A stretch of DNA of 37,242 nucleotides from Deltaproteobacteria bacterium (GTDB lineage: Bacteria > Desulfobacterota > Binatia > UBA9968), in assembly GCA_009379725.1 (NCBI GenBank), contig WHTF01000026.1, positions 1 through 37,242 of the forward strand. The letters are read 5' to 3'. Positions within the stretch are counted from its first letter, which is position 1, and each line of letters starts with the position of its first letter. The notes under the pieces are model-generated. The model saw only the letters and a program-made list of their open reading frames with translations. It made no database searches and was not told the origin of the DNA. The translations under genes were made by a program, and so were the position numbers. This document shows, one piece after another, positions 7,986 to 15,958 of the stretch.

Positions 7986-8042
7986 TATCACCAAGTCCCG
8001 GGATTAGATCTTACCAATGAAACTTCTGCCATTTTTATCGGC

Positions 8043-9131
8043 TTACAGTGCGTAAAAGGTCTTCGGGTTGTCGTAGAGAATTTTCTGTACCGCAGATTGC
8101 GGGATCTCGCCCTTGTCCGCGCGATCCTGCAGTATCTTTCGGAACTCAAGCTCCATCGACGGGTCGCGATGCGTGTAGTCTGAGCCGACCATCAGGTTGT
8201 CCTCGCCGACACAGTTGATAATGTAAGGAAGGTCCTCGTCTACCTGGCAGGTGACGTAAACGCGATTAGCCTTGAACACGTTCGCGGCGAGTTCTACCTG
8301 AGGGATACCAAGCACGCCGATCGCCGTGCGGCCTTTCTGCTTCATCTGCTGCCGGCGCAGGTCATAAGCCACAAACGGCGCCCACATCGAACCCGCTTCG
8401 ATGCAACCGATGCGCAGCTTGGGAAACTTCCCCGGAATGTTATGCAATATGAGCCCGAGCACACCGTTGATTGCCGCCCCTTTGGTGCGCATGAACTGTC
8501 CATGAGAAAATTCCCGCGCCGGCGAAAAATCAGGCACCCCGGAGCCGGTATGAATGCAGACCGGCATGTCGAGCTTTTCCGCTTCCGCATAAAACGGTTC
8601 GAAATACGGATCCGCGGGATACTTCCCCGCTTCCCGGTCGCCTTTTTTCAAGACACCGCAGGAACCGTGCTCTTTGGACCAGCGCATTTCACTCAACGCC
8701 TCTGCCATGTTCTGTAGCGGCGGCATGCAAACCCAACGCAATCTACCGCCGGATTGACTGCAGCGATCACCCAACCAGCGGTTGTAACTATGCCGCATCG
8801 CCGTGTTCAACTCCGACTTGTCCGTGGCTTCCATTAAAAACAGCGTGGGATAGATGACCTGAATATCGGTTCCCAACTCATCCATGTGCTTGAGCCGGGC
8901 TTTTACGTCCAGCAGTTCCCGCGTTTCCACCGTTGTACCCGAGTCGACATCGCTGCGAATGAATCGAACCTGGCGTTTGCCGTCGATCATCCAATAACGC
9001 GCGGGCGGTAATTTCGGGTCGGGGTTGGCGGGGTAAGTCGTGGTTGGCTTGTACGGAAGGTCTGATTCACGAATGAATTCCCAGGTCGCATCGGTTTCGT
9101 CGATATGGGTATCTGCATCGATGATATGCAC
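8043..9131 (-). CDS. Amidohydrolase-2 family metal-dependent hydrolase/decarboxylase
   Basis: 362 residues. It starts at GTG 9131, with AAGGAGAG upstream at good spacing. It belongs to the Amidohydrolase_2 (ACMSD/LigJ/gamma-resorcylate decarboxylase) family. The N-terminal DADTH motif gives D7 and H9, CIHTG gives the mid-chain His at about 194, and GSDYTH has the catalytic Asp at about 318. The fold is a TIM barrel with one divalent metal. Known relatives decarboxylate or hydrate aromatic ring-cleavage intermediates. The exact substrate cannot be read from the sequence. It is divergent from the second amidohydrolase at 9944, with a cupin between them. Confidence 0.85.
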   Translation of the reverse strand: MHIIDADTHIDETDATWEFIRESDLPYKPTTTYPANPDPKLPPARYWMIDGKRQVRFIRSDVDSGTTVETRELLDVKARLKHMDELGTDIQVIYPTLFLMEATDKSELNTAMRHSYNRWLGDRCSQSGGRLRWVCMPPLQNMAEALSEMRWSKEHGSCGVLKKGDREAGKYPADPYFEPFYAEAEKLDMPVCIHTGSGVPDFSPAREFSHGQFMRTKGAAINGVLGLILHNIPGKFPKLRIGCIEAGSMWAPFVAYDLRRQQMKQKGRTAIGVLGIPQVELAANVFKANRVYVTCQVDEDLPYIINCVGEDNLMVGSDYTHRDPSMELEFRKILQDRADKGEIPQSAVQKILYDNPKTFYAL

Positions 9132-9224
9132 GTTCGGTCTCTCCTTACTGTTAGAGGTTATGATTCGATCATTATACGGTTTTCAAACCTTTTAAAGAGC
9201 CGCGGCACTCCAGGAAATTATTGA

Positions 9225-9620
9225 TTAAATCCTCGCCGCGTTGCCGCGTTTTTTATTATTAAGTTCCGGATCCAAATAGACCGTCGCTCCGCCAAATCCT
9301 TCACCACGATTGCCGAGAACGGCCAACACGCCGTCGCTGTTGTTTTTGATGTCATAATAGGACTTGGCGGGAATGAGCACGACCATCCCTTTCTCTATTG
9401 CCGTGCGGCTGCCGTCGCGATGCACGATCTCACCTTTTCCCGCGACGACCGCAAAGGTCTCGTCCGTGTTGTGATAATGGAGCCCGTCCGTGCCGGAGCC
9501 GGGCATATAGACATTGAGCCAGCAGCGAAACTTGTCGGTGCCCATCAGGTCGAAATAAACCTTTTGCTTGCCGGATTTGATTGCCGCATCGATCTTGTCT
9601 GCGAAATTCGCTGTTTCCAT
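9225..9620 (-). CDS. Small single-domain cupin
   Basis: 131 residues from the ATG at 9620, which has AAGGGGAG upstream. The frame extends to 9692 without support. Cupin motif 1 is visible as GLHYHNTDETFAVVAGKGE (H48, H50, E54). In motif 2 the usual His is replaced by Tyr (PAKSYYD, residues 85-90), so the metal site is incomplete or unusual. The gene lies 93 nt upstream of the amidohydrolase at 8043 on the same strand, so the two may be cotranscribed. Enzymatic or binding roles are both possible. Confidence 0.8.
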   Translation of the reverse strand: METANFADKIDAAIKSGKQKVYFDLMGTDKFRCWLNVYMPGSGTDGLHYHNTDETFAVVAGKGEIVHRDGSRTAIEKGMVVLIPAKSYYDIKNNSDGVLAVLGNRGEGFGGATVYLDPELNNKKRGNAARI

Positions 9621-9705
9621 ATTCCGTTCTCCCCTTCTATGGCTACTTAATACGAAAAGGCCTGGCGCGTCAAAAAGAACGCGCCGGCTCACAAGTTCAG
9701 GAGCT

Positions 9706-9729
9706 TGCCCCCGGACTTGATCCGGGGGT
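9706..9729. repeat. REP-like palindrome CCCCCGGA/TCCGGGGG
   Basis: CCCCCGGA, a 5-nt CTTGA loop and TCCGGGGG form a perfect 8-bp hairpin, flanked by TTG and TCAAG. Palindromes of this form are widespread intergenic REP-like elements in many proteobacterial genomes. It lies in the 323-nt gap between the divergent cupin (start 9620) and amidohydrolase (start 9944). Confidence 0.55.
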
Positions 9730-9751
9730 CAAGGCAAGTCGTTCGTCTCAA

Positions 9752-9917
9752 ACGGTTTGAACGATTTGAATGGCTTTAACCTTGAACTTTTGAACCATCT
9801 TCCTGCAGTTGAAGTTGACACAACTGACCGCCCGATGTTAAGCCAAATCTGAATTTGTCAGAGTCATGTCTTGCGTCCCAAGTACGTTGAACCGTTGAAC
9901 CTTTAACTTTTGAACCA
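9752..9917 (+). repeat. TTGAAC micro-repeat locus A (two direct blocks)
   Basis: Block 1 (about 9755-9797) reads as TTGAAC, TTGAAT, TTTAAC, TTGAAC, TTGAAC at 8-9 nt spacing. Block 2 (about 9886-9916) reads as TTGAAC, TTGAAC, TTTAAC, TTGAAC. About 90 nt without the motif separates them. Unlike loci B-E, both blocks have the same orientation, and the locus lies upstream of the start at 9944, not after a stop codon. Confidence 0.6.
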
Positions 9918-9943
9918 ATTTTTCGGACGGGAGAATTGAAATC

Positions 9944-10984
9944 ATGAACGACGTTCCCGTGATTGACGCAGATGGTCACGTCTTGGAGAACGACAGCGAG
10001 ATCGAGCAGTACTTCGAGGGCTCCTACAAGGGGCACAAACGCTCGGGGGTCTTTTCCATCTTCCCTTCTCTAGACGGTTGGCCGCGCGGTTTCGTCCGCG
10101 GCATGGATAAGGTCAGCACGACACCGGCGCATGTCTGGAGACAATTCGTCGACGAAGCCAAACTCGAAGCCGCCGTCTTATACCCCACGGCAGGTCTAGC
10201 ACTCGGCCTCATCCAAGACCCGGATTGGGCCTGCGTCGTCGCCCGCGCCTATAACAATTGGCTCTACGATCGCTATTGCAAGGTCGACTCGCGACTCAAG
10301 GGCGTGGCGATGTTGCCCGTGCATAACCCGCGGGAAGCCGCCGCAGAATTGCGGCACGCCGTCGTCGAACAAAACATGGTCGCCGGGATGTTGCCCGCCG
10401 TAACCATGCTCAGTAAAGGTTACGGCCATACCGATTTTCATCCGATCTACGAAGAAGCACAAAAGCTCAACGTGCCGTTGGCGGTTCATGGCGCCGTGAG
10501 CCGCGGGCTCGGCTTTGACTTCCTGCAAACCATGTCGATGATTCATACGCTCGAACATCCGCTCGCGCAGATGATTCAACTGACCAGCGTCGTTCTCGAC
10601 GGTGTGTTCGATCTCTATCCCAAGCTAAGAATCGGCTATTTGGAAGCCGGCGCGGGTTGGATCCCTTACATGATGGATCGAATGGACGAGAAATATCATA
10701 TCGACCGCAAGCGCAAGCACTTCCCGCTGAGCAAGCGGCCCAGCGAATATTTTAAGAATGGTAACATCTATGTCACTTGCGAAACCGATGAAAAGATTCT
10801 CGACACGGTGGTGCGCGAGATGGGCGAAGATTTCATTATGTATCCGACGGATTTCCCTCATGAGCGCCAGGCCGGCGAATTCGCAACCGACGTGCCGGAG
10901 TTTCTCGCACGGCCGGACCTGTCGGAAAGTGCTAAACGCAAAATTCTTAGCGATAACGCCAGGCGCTTTTATGGGATGGCGTAG
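9944..10984 (+). CDS. Amidohydrolase-2 family metal-dependent hydrolase
   Basis: 346 residues. The ATG at 9944 follows GGGAGAA with about 8-nt spacing. It has the N-terminal metal motif DADGH (D10, H12), AVHGAV with H182, a conserved GYLEAGAGWIPYMMDRMDE segment around residue 230-250, and YPTDFPHE carrying the C-terminal Asp near 303. It is a distant paralogue of the protein at 8043. In this subgroup the EAGxGW and TDFPH signatures are typical of uncultured-lineage amidohydrolases near acyl-CoA genes. It is probably cytoplasmic, acting on a cyclic or aromatic carboxylate. Confidence 0.85.
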   Translation: MNDVPVIDADGHVLENDSEIEQYFEGSYKGHKRSGVFSIFPSLDGWPRGFVRGMDKVSTTPAHVWRQFVDEAKLEAAVLYPTAGLALGLIQDPDWACVVARAYNNWLYDRYCKVDSRLKGVAMLPVHNPREAAAELRHAVVEQNMVAGMLPAVTMLSKGYGHTDFHPIYEEAQKLNVPLAVHGAVSRGLGFDFLQTMSMIHTLEHPLAQMIQLTSVVLDGVFDLYPKLRIGYLEAGAGWIPYMMDRMDEKYHIDRKRKHFPLSKRPSEYFKNGNIYVTCETDEKILDTVVREMGEDFIMYPTDFPHERQAGEFATDVPEFLARPDLSESAKRKILSDNARRFYGMA

Positions 10985-11133
10985 GCAACCCGCACAGTGG
11001 AAACTAAAGCTGCAATCCCGTCTTAATTTCCTGCTCATGCCAACTCGAAGGTGACTCGCGGCGTTACTTGACAAGCCACGCCAACCCCCAATAACGTCAA
11101 CCTCGTAAGCAAACCCAGCGCAAGGAGGCTTCC

Positions 11134-11523
11134 ATGTTCGATATCAAAGGACTTAGAACGTTCGCCACGAGCGCGAAGGATCTGGACGAAGCGGTTAATT
11201 TTTATACCAAAGTCATCGGCGGAGAGATCGTGCGTAAAGTCGAACCCAACGAAGAGCAGCTCAGCGCCGGGCAGGTCAAAGAAGTCGATGTCCGATTAGG
11301 AAATTTCGAAGTTCATCTCTTTGACGCCTCCAGAGGGCCACGTTCGGTAGACCCGCACCACACGCTGAATATTCCCTGGCAGGAAAAGGACAACGCACTC
11401 AAGTCATTGCAAGAGATCGGCGCGAACATCGAAAAGATCCGCGACCATCGAGATGGGGTCAGTTATTCCATCAACGTCTTCGATCCGGACGGCAATCGCT
11501 GGGAGCTATCGTTTAATAAGTAA
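11134..11523 (+). CDS. VOC (glyoxalase/dioxygenase fold) protein
   Basis: 129 residues with one VOC module pair. The ATG at 11134 has an ideal AAGGAGG 6 nt upstream. It begins with FATSAKDLDEAVNFYTKVIGG, typical of the first beta-alpha-beta unit, and ends with NVFDPDGNRWELSF, the classic VOC C-terminal strand with the metal-ligand Glu. It could be a lyase, isomerase or extradiol-like enzyme. The neighbouring amidohydrolases suggest a catabolic role. It may be cotranscribed with the gene at 9944 across a 149-nt gap. Confidence 0.8.
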   Translation: MFDIKGLRTFATSAKDLDEAVNFYTKVIGGEIVRKVEPNEEQLSAGQVKEVDVRLGNFEVHLFDASRGPRSVDPHHTLNIPWQEKDNALKSLQEIGANIEKIRDHRDGVSYSINVFDPDGNRWELSFNK

Positions 11524-11543
11524 ACCGCGTTGCGGGGTCAAAA

Positions 11544-11623
11544 CGTTCAAGCCGTTCAAATAGTTCAAACCGTCCGGATTTGCCAATTAATCCTCAGACT
11601 TGAACGGCTTGAACGATTTGAAC
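11544..11623. repeat. TTGAAC micro-repeat locus B (inverted pair)
   Basis: CGTTCAAGCCGTTCAA (11544-11559) is perfectly complementary to TTGAACGGCTTGAACG (11600-11615), a 16-bp stem around a 40-nt loop. Each arm carries a third copy at 9-nt period (GTTCAA near 11563, TTGAAC at 11618-11623), which permits shifted pairing registers. In the sense of the dehydrogenase at 11637, the element begins 13 nt after its stop codon. It also lies just after the convergent VOC gene. Confidence 0.8.
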
Positions 11624-11636
11624 GCTTAAGATTTTC

Positions 11637-12791
11637 TTAGTTATATTTTTTCAGCACCTCGCGGGCGATGACCATGCGCATGACTTCGGAAGCGCCTTCG
11701 GTGATCATCCGGCTGCGCTGATCGACGAACCATTTTGCCAGCGGCAGATCCAACGTCAGACCTATGCCGCCGTGGATCTGCAACACGCGGTCAACGACGC
11801 GGAAGGACATCTCGTCGGCGAAAAGTTTCGCCATATACGCTTCGTTGCGAATATCTTGCTTCTGATCGTTTTTCCAGGCGGCTTGATAAACCATCAGACG
11901 CGCCGCATGCAGCTCGACGTAAGAGTCGGCCAGTTTAAATGTGATTCCTTGGCGCTCGGATAGCGGTTTGCCGAACGTGACCCGCTGCTTGGAGTAGCGC
12001 GAGCCCATCTCGATGCAGCGTTCGGCCACGCCCAATGCGCGAGCGCCATGTTTGAGACGACCGATACCGAGCCATCGTTGCGCCAGCTTGAAGCCCTCGC
12101 CTTCTTTACCGACGAGATTCTCCGCCGGCACTTTCATATCATCGAAGGCAATCTCCCAGGGCTCCTCACCCATCATGGTTTTGTATTTCGTCAAAAGTTT
12201 CAAACCCGGCGCCTTCATATCCACCATAAAACAAGAGATACCACCGTGCGCGCCCTTGGCGGGGTCGGTTACCGCCATCAACTGTCCGAAATCGGCGCTG
12301 CCCGCGCCGGTAATAAACCGTTTATTGCCGTTTACGATATAATAATCGCCCTGCCGCACCGCGCGGGTTTTCATCGAAGCCGGATCCGAACCGGCGTCCG
12401 GCTCGGTTTGCATAAAACAAAGGTGCTTTTCACCTTTGAGAATCGGATCCAGAAAGCGCCGCTTCTGCTCATCGTTCAGGGCAAAAAGAATCGGCCGGAT
12501 TTCCGGTCCGAAGATCCCCTGCCCGCGCGATGGCAACGCCACCGTGCGCGACATCTCTTCCCACACCAATACCTGCGCCAAACTGCCAAGGCCGGCGCCG
12601 CCGTATTCTTCCGGAACGTCGAACATCCACAGGCCCATTTCCTTAGTCTTCTGCTCCAGTCGTTCGCGAATGTCCGCCTTCAGTTCCATGTTCTCGAGCG
12701 TATGCATCTCGACCGGAATCAGTTCCTTGTCGACGAACTTGCGTACGGTGTCCTTCAGCATCTGTAATTCTTCAGGTAAATTGAAATCCAT
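11637..12791 (-). CDS. Acyl-CoA dehydrogenase
   Basis: 384 residues, full length for the family. The ATG at 12791 has GGAGG about 7 nt upstream. The three ACAD regions are present: the N-terminal helical domain, the central beta domain with CFMQTEPDAGSDPASMKTRA (FAD/substrate loop) and YYIVNGNKRFITGA, and the C-terminal helices with QRVTFGKPLSERQGI and QIHGGIGL. The catalytic Glu is present at about 365 in MITEGASEV. It is an FAD-dependent alpha,beta-desaturase of an acyl-CoA, with electrons passing to ETF. It lies last in the minus-strand catabolic block, downstream of the HCHL-like crotonase. Confidence 0.9.
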   Translation of the reverse strand: MDFNLPEELQMLKDTVRKFVDKELIPVEMHTLENMELKADIRERLEQKTKEMGLWMFDVPEEYGGAGLGSLAQVLVWEEMSRTVALPSRGQGIFGPEIRPILFALNDEQKRRFLDPILKGEKHLCFMQTEPDAGSDPASMKTRAVRQGDYYIVNGNKRFITGAGSADFGQLMAVTDPAKGAHGGISCFMVDMKAPGLKLLTKYKTMMGEEPWEIAFDDMKVPAENLVGKEGEGFKLAQRWLGIGRLKHGARALGVAERCIEMGSRYSKQRVTFGKPLSERQGITFKLADSYVELHAARLMVYQAAWKNDQKQDIRNEAYMAKLFADEMSFRVVDRVLQIHGGIGLTLDLPLAKWFVDQRSRMITEGASEVMRMVIAREVLKKYN

Positions 12792-12846
12792 GCATGTCCT
12801 CCGAAGCGTGCCTCCGAACGTTCAAGCGCTGCGCTCCGCTTCACGT

Positions 12847-12929
12847 GGTTCAATAGTTCAACGATTTTGTGACGCCGATAAGTCCGGCTTCCGAGTTCCC
12901 TTGAACGATTGAACCTTGAACGTTTGAAC
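12847..12929. repeat. TTGAAC micro-repeat locus C (inverted pair)
   Basis: GGTTCAATAGTTCAA (12847-12861) pairs with TTGAACGATTGAACC (12901-12915) at 14 of 15 positions around a 39-nt loop. Further TTGAAC copies follow at 12916 and 12924, with spacings of 7-8 nt, and an outlying GTTCAA sits near 12819. In gene sense the element starts 3 nt after the stop codon of the crotonase at 12933. Confidence 0.8.
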
Positions 12930-12932
12930 GAT

Positions 12933-13751
12933 TTATTTTTTGTCTTCAACCTTGTACGAACCGAGCCCCGGCCGGTACTCTTTGCGTGCGAACTGCTGCA
13001 GTCCCGGTCTGCCGCCGACCGCTTGCTTGGCTTTGTCGGAAATCAATCCGGAGATTTCGTAGGCGACTTCCGGATTGGAGTAGAAGGTGTAGTACCACGC
13101 CTCTTTGACCGCGTTTAATGCCGATGGTGCTTTTTCTTTCAGGTTATTAGCAATCTCCATAACCTCTTTGTCCAAGTCGGCGCGCGGCACCGCCTTGGTG
13201 ATCAAGCCGATACGTTCAGCTTCTTTAGCGTTCATGGTTTTTCCGGTGAGCGCATAGTAAAGCCCATGCTTCGGCTGCAGATGTTCGGTCAAAACAATGG
13301 TCACTTCACCGCCCGGAAAATGGCCGAAGTTAACCTCGGAAAGGCCAAATTGCACGTCGTCAGCGGCGATGGCGATGTCGCATCCGGTAACAACCGTGAA
13401 CCCGCCGCCGAATACCCAGCCGTTGATCTTCGCAATCACCGGCTGCGGCATTTTACGAAGCATTTCATTACGCCACTGGCGAGACTTCTCCCGCACCTCG
13501 TCGCGCACGCGATCGGGCTGCGAATCCATTTCGATAAAATACTGCTTCAAATCCTGACCGGCACAGAAACTCTCGCCCGCTCCGGTGATGATGATCACGC
13601 GCGTCTCCTTGTCGTAACGCAGGTCATTCAGACAATCATACATCTCGCGGTGAAGCTGCGGGCTCATCGCGTTGCGCTTCTCCGGCCGATTCAACGTAAT
13701 CGTCGTCACACCGTCATTCTTATCCACTAGTAGAGTTTGATAATCTGCCAT
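12933..13751 (-). CDS. Crotonase-fold enzyme, hydroxycinnamoyl-CoA hydratase-lyase-like
   Basis: 272 residues. The ATG has GAGGAGGAAAG upstream. It has the crotonase features NRPEKRNAMSP, ITGAGESFCAGQDLKQYF and the oxyanion GWVFGGGF (about 112-118). FGLSEVNFGHFPGG supplies one catalytic Glu at 139, while the second crotonase Glu position is aromatic (LYYALTGKT). These features, including the Tyr after DLK and the C-terminal PGLGSYK, recall p-hydroxycinnamoyl-CoA hydratase-lyase (feruloyl-CoA to vanillin plus acetyl-CoA). The assignment beyond crotonase is a resemblance from memory. Ordinary enoyl-CoA hydratase remains possible. It sits between a binding protein and an acyl-CoA dehydrogenase. 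Confidence 0.8.
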   Translation of the reverse strand: MADYQTLLVDKNDGVTTITLNRPEKRNAMSPQLHREMYDCLNDLRYDKETRVIIITGAGESFCAGQDLKQYFIEMDSQPDRVRDEVREKSRQWRNEMLRKMPQPVIAKINGWVFGGGFTVVTGCDIAIAADDVQFGLSEVNFGHFPGGEVTIVLTEHLQPKHGLYYALTGKTMNAKEAERIGLITKAVPRADLDKEVMEIANNLKEKAPSALNAVKEAWYYTFYSNPEVAYEISGLISDKAKQAVGGRPGLQQFARKEYRPGLGSYKVEDKK

Positions 13752-13779
13752 TGTCTTTCCTCCTCTTTTATTTTCATCT

Positions 13780-14772
13780 TTATTTCACTATCGAGTAGTA
13801 AAGCTTGGAAATCTCTTCATAGTTCTTCGCCATCTCCGGTTTGATGGGATGCAGCTTCACTCCTTCGGTTAATTCAGGATGCTTGGGCTTCACTCCCGGG
13901 CGGACAACGGTTCGGCCGAGGGAGGCCATGATCTGTTGCCCTTCCACCGAAAGCGTGAAATCGATATAGAGCCTCGCGGCATTCGGATGTGGGGCTCGCC
14001 GGGCCAGCGCCATATGCGCCGGCCGGACCATGAGGGGATCCGCTTTAACCAGATCGATAGTCTCACCCTTTTCCTTCATCTCCATCACGCGGTAACCGAA
14101 CAGATTCACGGCAACGGAAAACTCGCCAGCCCCCGTAAGATTTGCAAGCAGCGTGTGCCCCCGTCGCATAGACGGATTCTGTTTCATGAGGGTCCGAAAA
14201 TAGTCAACTGTCTTTTCTTTTCCCCATACACTAATCAGGCCGGCGAACCACTCGCCCTCGTCGGCGTCCATACCGAGCTTGTCCTTCCAACGGGGAGCCA
14301 GAAGATCCTGATAGCTTTTGGGCGCATCCTGCTTTTTTACCAGCCGAGTGTTGAAACCGATGACATTAGTGAGTGTATCGAGGCAACAGGGAAGCATTCC
14401 CGACGGATCACGAAACGCTTCCGGAAACGCTTCTGTCTCGGCGGACTTGTGGCTTTGCAGATAGCCGTCCTCCTTGAGCACCCATCCGTTGACGCCATCG
14501 ATCTGCAACACATCAACGAAATAACTGCCGGCGCGTCCCTCGGTCATGACACGATTCCGCACCTTCTCCCAATTGCCACGAAACAACTTAACTTTGAGGT
14601 ACGGATACTTTTTCTCGAAGGCTTCGTTTATCTTTTGCCAGTGCTCGACATTGCCCGCGCCGTAGACCACCACGGTGGCTTCTTTTTTAGCGGCATCCTC
14701 TGTACTGGCTGCAAGAGCAGCGTCGATCGACCCAAACAGGAAACCCAGAAATAGATAGATCGTGATAATCAT
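13780..14772 (-). CDS. ABC-type extracellular solute-binding protein (Fe3+/AfuA-like family)
   Basis: 330 residues from the ATG at 14772, which has GGAGGT 6 nt upstream. The frame extends to 14811 but lacks support there. A signal peptide (MIITIYLFLGFLFGSIDAALA) leads into EATVVVYGAGNVEHWQKI, the first strand of the type-2 periplasmic binding fold. It has the family-typical YPYLKVKLFRG and the C-terminal HPNAARLYIDFTLSVEGQQI. Homologues are annotated as iron(III) binding proteins, but many members bind organic acids or other anions. No permease or ATPase gene is in the window. It lies next to a second binding protein of the same broad family. Confidence 0.85.
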   Translation of the reverse strand: MIITIYLFLGFLFGSIDAALAASTEDAAKKEATVVVYGAGNVEHWQKINEAFEKKYPYLKVKLFRGNWEKVRNRVMTEGRAGSYFVDVLQIDGVNGWVLKEDGYLQSHKSAETEAFPEAFRDPSGMLPCCLDTLTNVIGFNTRLVKKQDAPKSYQDLLAPRWKDKLGMDADEGEWFAGLISVWGKEKTVDYFRTLMKQNPSMRRGHTLLANLTGAGEFSVAVNLFGYRVMEMKEKGETIDLVKADPLMVRPAHMALARRAPHPNAARLYIDFTLSVEGQQIMASLGRTVVRPGVKPKHPELTEGVKLHPIKPEMAKNYEEISKLYYSIVK

Positions 14773-14855
14773 CAATGCACCTCCGTGTCTCGATTTGCAG
14801 CCGCATAACACCCCGTGAGCGAATGCCTATGAACTGCCGCGGAAGCCGAGGCATC

Positions 14856-15890
14856 CTATTTGCGTGTAATCTCCCGCAGCAGCTTTTTCCAACGATCGTC
14901 GGATTTTTCATACTGCTCGATGGTCTTGCCCTTCTCCGGATACCAGCGCTTAAAGCCATAGTCTTTCGTCGAGGTCGCGAAACGAAACTTTTCTTCGAAG
15001 ATCTTCTGACCTTCCGGGCTGAGCAGGAAATCCGCGAGCAGCAGCGCCGCATGCGGATTATTGCTGGCCGCCGGTAGCGCGACTCCACCGGCATTTGTCG
15101 CGTTTAAATCCAAAGGGACCCATTCCGTCGGCGCTCCCTTGGCCTGTCCGGCCAAGACGTGATTGCGGAAAATTGAAACCGACATGGGCATCTCCCCCGT
15201 TGCCATCAGCTCGTGAATTGCTCCGCCGGAAATCATGTGCATTTTCATTTCCAAGGGCGCGAGCTGCTTGACGAACTCCTCGCCCTTCGCCTGGATTACC
15301 GCACCGAGAAAGCGGACGCCGGTGGAATCGCCGCTCACGCCGAGCTTACCTTTATGTTTAGGATTGACCAAGTCAGCAAAGCTCTTCGGCACATCGGCAG
15401 CGCCAACAATATTCTTATTGTATCCCAGGCTAATAATCGACTCGCGATCGGTGGCCCAGAGCACCGTATCCTTGCCAGCCTCCTCCTTGGCATCGGCCCG
15501 ATACTTGACCAGGTAAGGCGAAAAATAGGGCAAAAGCAGCTTGTTCTCGCGCATCACCATCAGCGTCGGCGGCGTGGTCTCGACCAGGTCGGCGAGGTTG
15601 CGCCTCGCCTGGGCTTCGGAAAGGATTCTTCGCGTAAGATCGGTACTACCGGCTCGATAGGTCTCGACTTTAATGCCGGGATACTTCGCCTCGAAAACAT
15701 TGGCGATATCGCGGTGCGCGGTGAGGCTGGTATACCAAACCAACTTCCCTTCTTTTTTCGCGCCCGCCTTGAGCACCTCTTCCCGATCCGCACCGCGATA
15801 GTTGGCGAGATCGGCAATAGATCGCGTCTGCGCTAGGGCCGAGGAAACCAATAACAAGCTCCATAACATCACAACAGATAAAATGTGCAT
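14856..15890 (-). CDS. ABC-type extracellular solute-binding protein (Fe3+/AfuA-like family)
   Basis: 344 residues from the ATG at 15890, with AGGAGG 4 nt upstream. The frame continues to 15947 without support. The signal peptide MHILSVVMLWSLLLVSSALA is followed by a type-2 periplasmic binding fold: GKLVWYTSLTAHRDIANVFE, then YPGIKVETYRAG, then the C-terminal NPHAALLLADFLLSPEGQKI. It is only moderately similar to its downstream neighbour at 13780, so this is a divergent tandem pair. It sits 69 nt downstream of the CoA-transferase stop, suggesting a shared transcript. The ligand is unknown; an organic acid feeding the CoA pathway is a reasonable guess. Confidence 0.85.
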   Translation of the reverse strand: MHILSVVMLWSLLLVSSALAQTRSIADLANYRGADREEVLKAGAKKEGKLVWYTSLTAHRDIANVFEAKYPGIKVETYRAGSTDLTRRILSEAQARRNLADLVETTPPTLMVMRENKLLLPYFSPYLVKYRADAKEEAGKDTVLWATDRESIISLGYNKNIVGAADVPKSFADLVNPKHKGKLGVSGDSTGVRFLGAVIQAKGEEFVKQLAPLEMKMHMISGGAIHELMATGEMPMSVSIFRNHVLAGQAKGAPTEWVPLDLNATNAGGVALPAASNNPHAALLLADFLLSPEGQKIFEEKFRFATSTKDYGFKRWYPEKGKTIEQYEKSDDRWKKLLREITRK

Positions 15891-15958
15891 CGTTCCTCCT
15901 GTGCTGACAGATAACACGCGAGCCGGCATGACAAGCGCGTCACACAATTCTAAGCCAG

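Noticed and set aside
12048-12767. 239-codon open frame on the plus strand
   Set aside because: It is antisense to the acyl-CoA dehydrogenase at 11637-12791, which has full family motifs and a good ribosome site.
11544-12929. TTGAAC clusters as a possible CRISPR array
   Set aside because: Units are only 6 nt at 7-9 nt period with inverted arms. There are no 25-40 nt repeats, unique spacers or cas genes.
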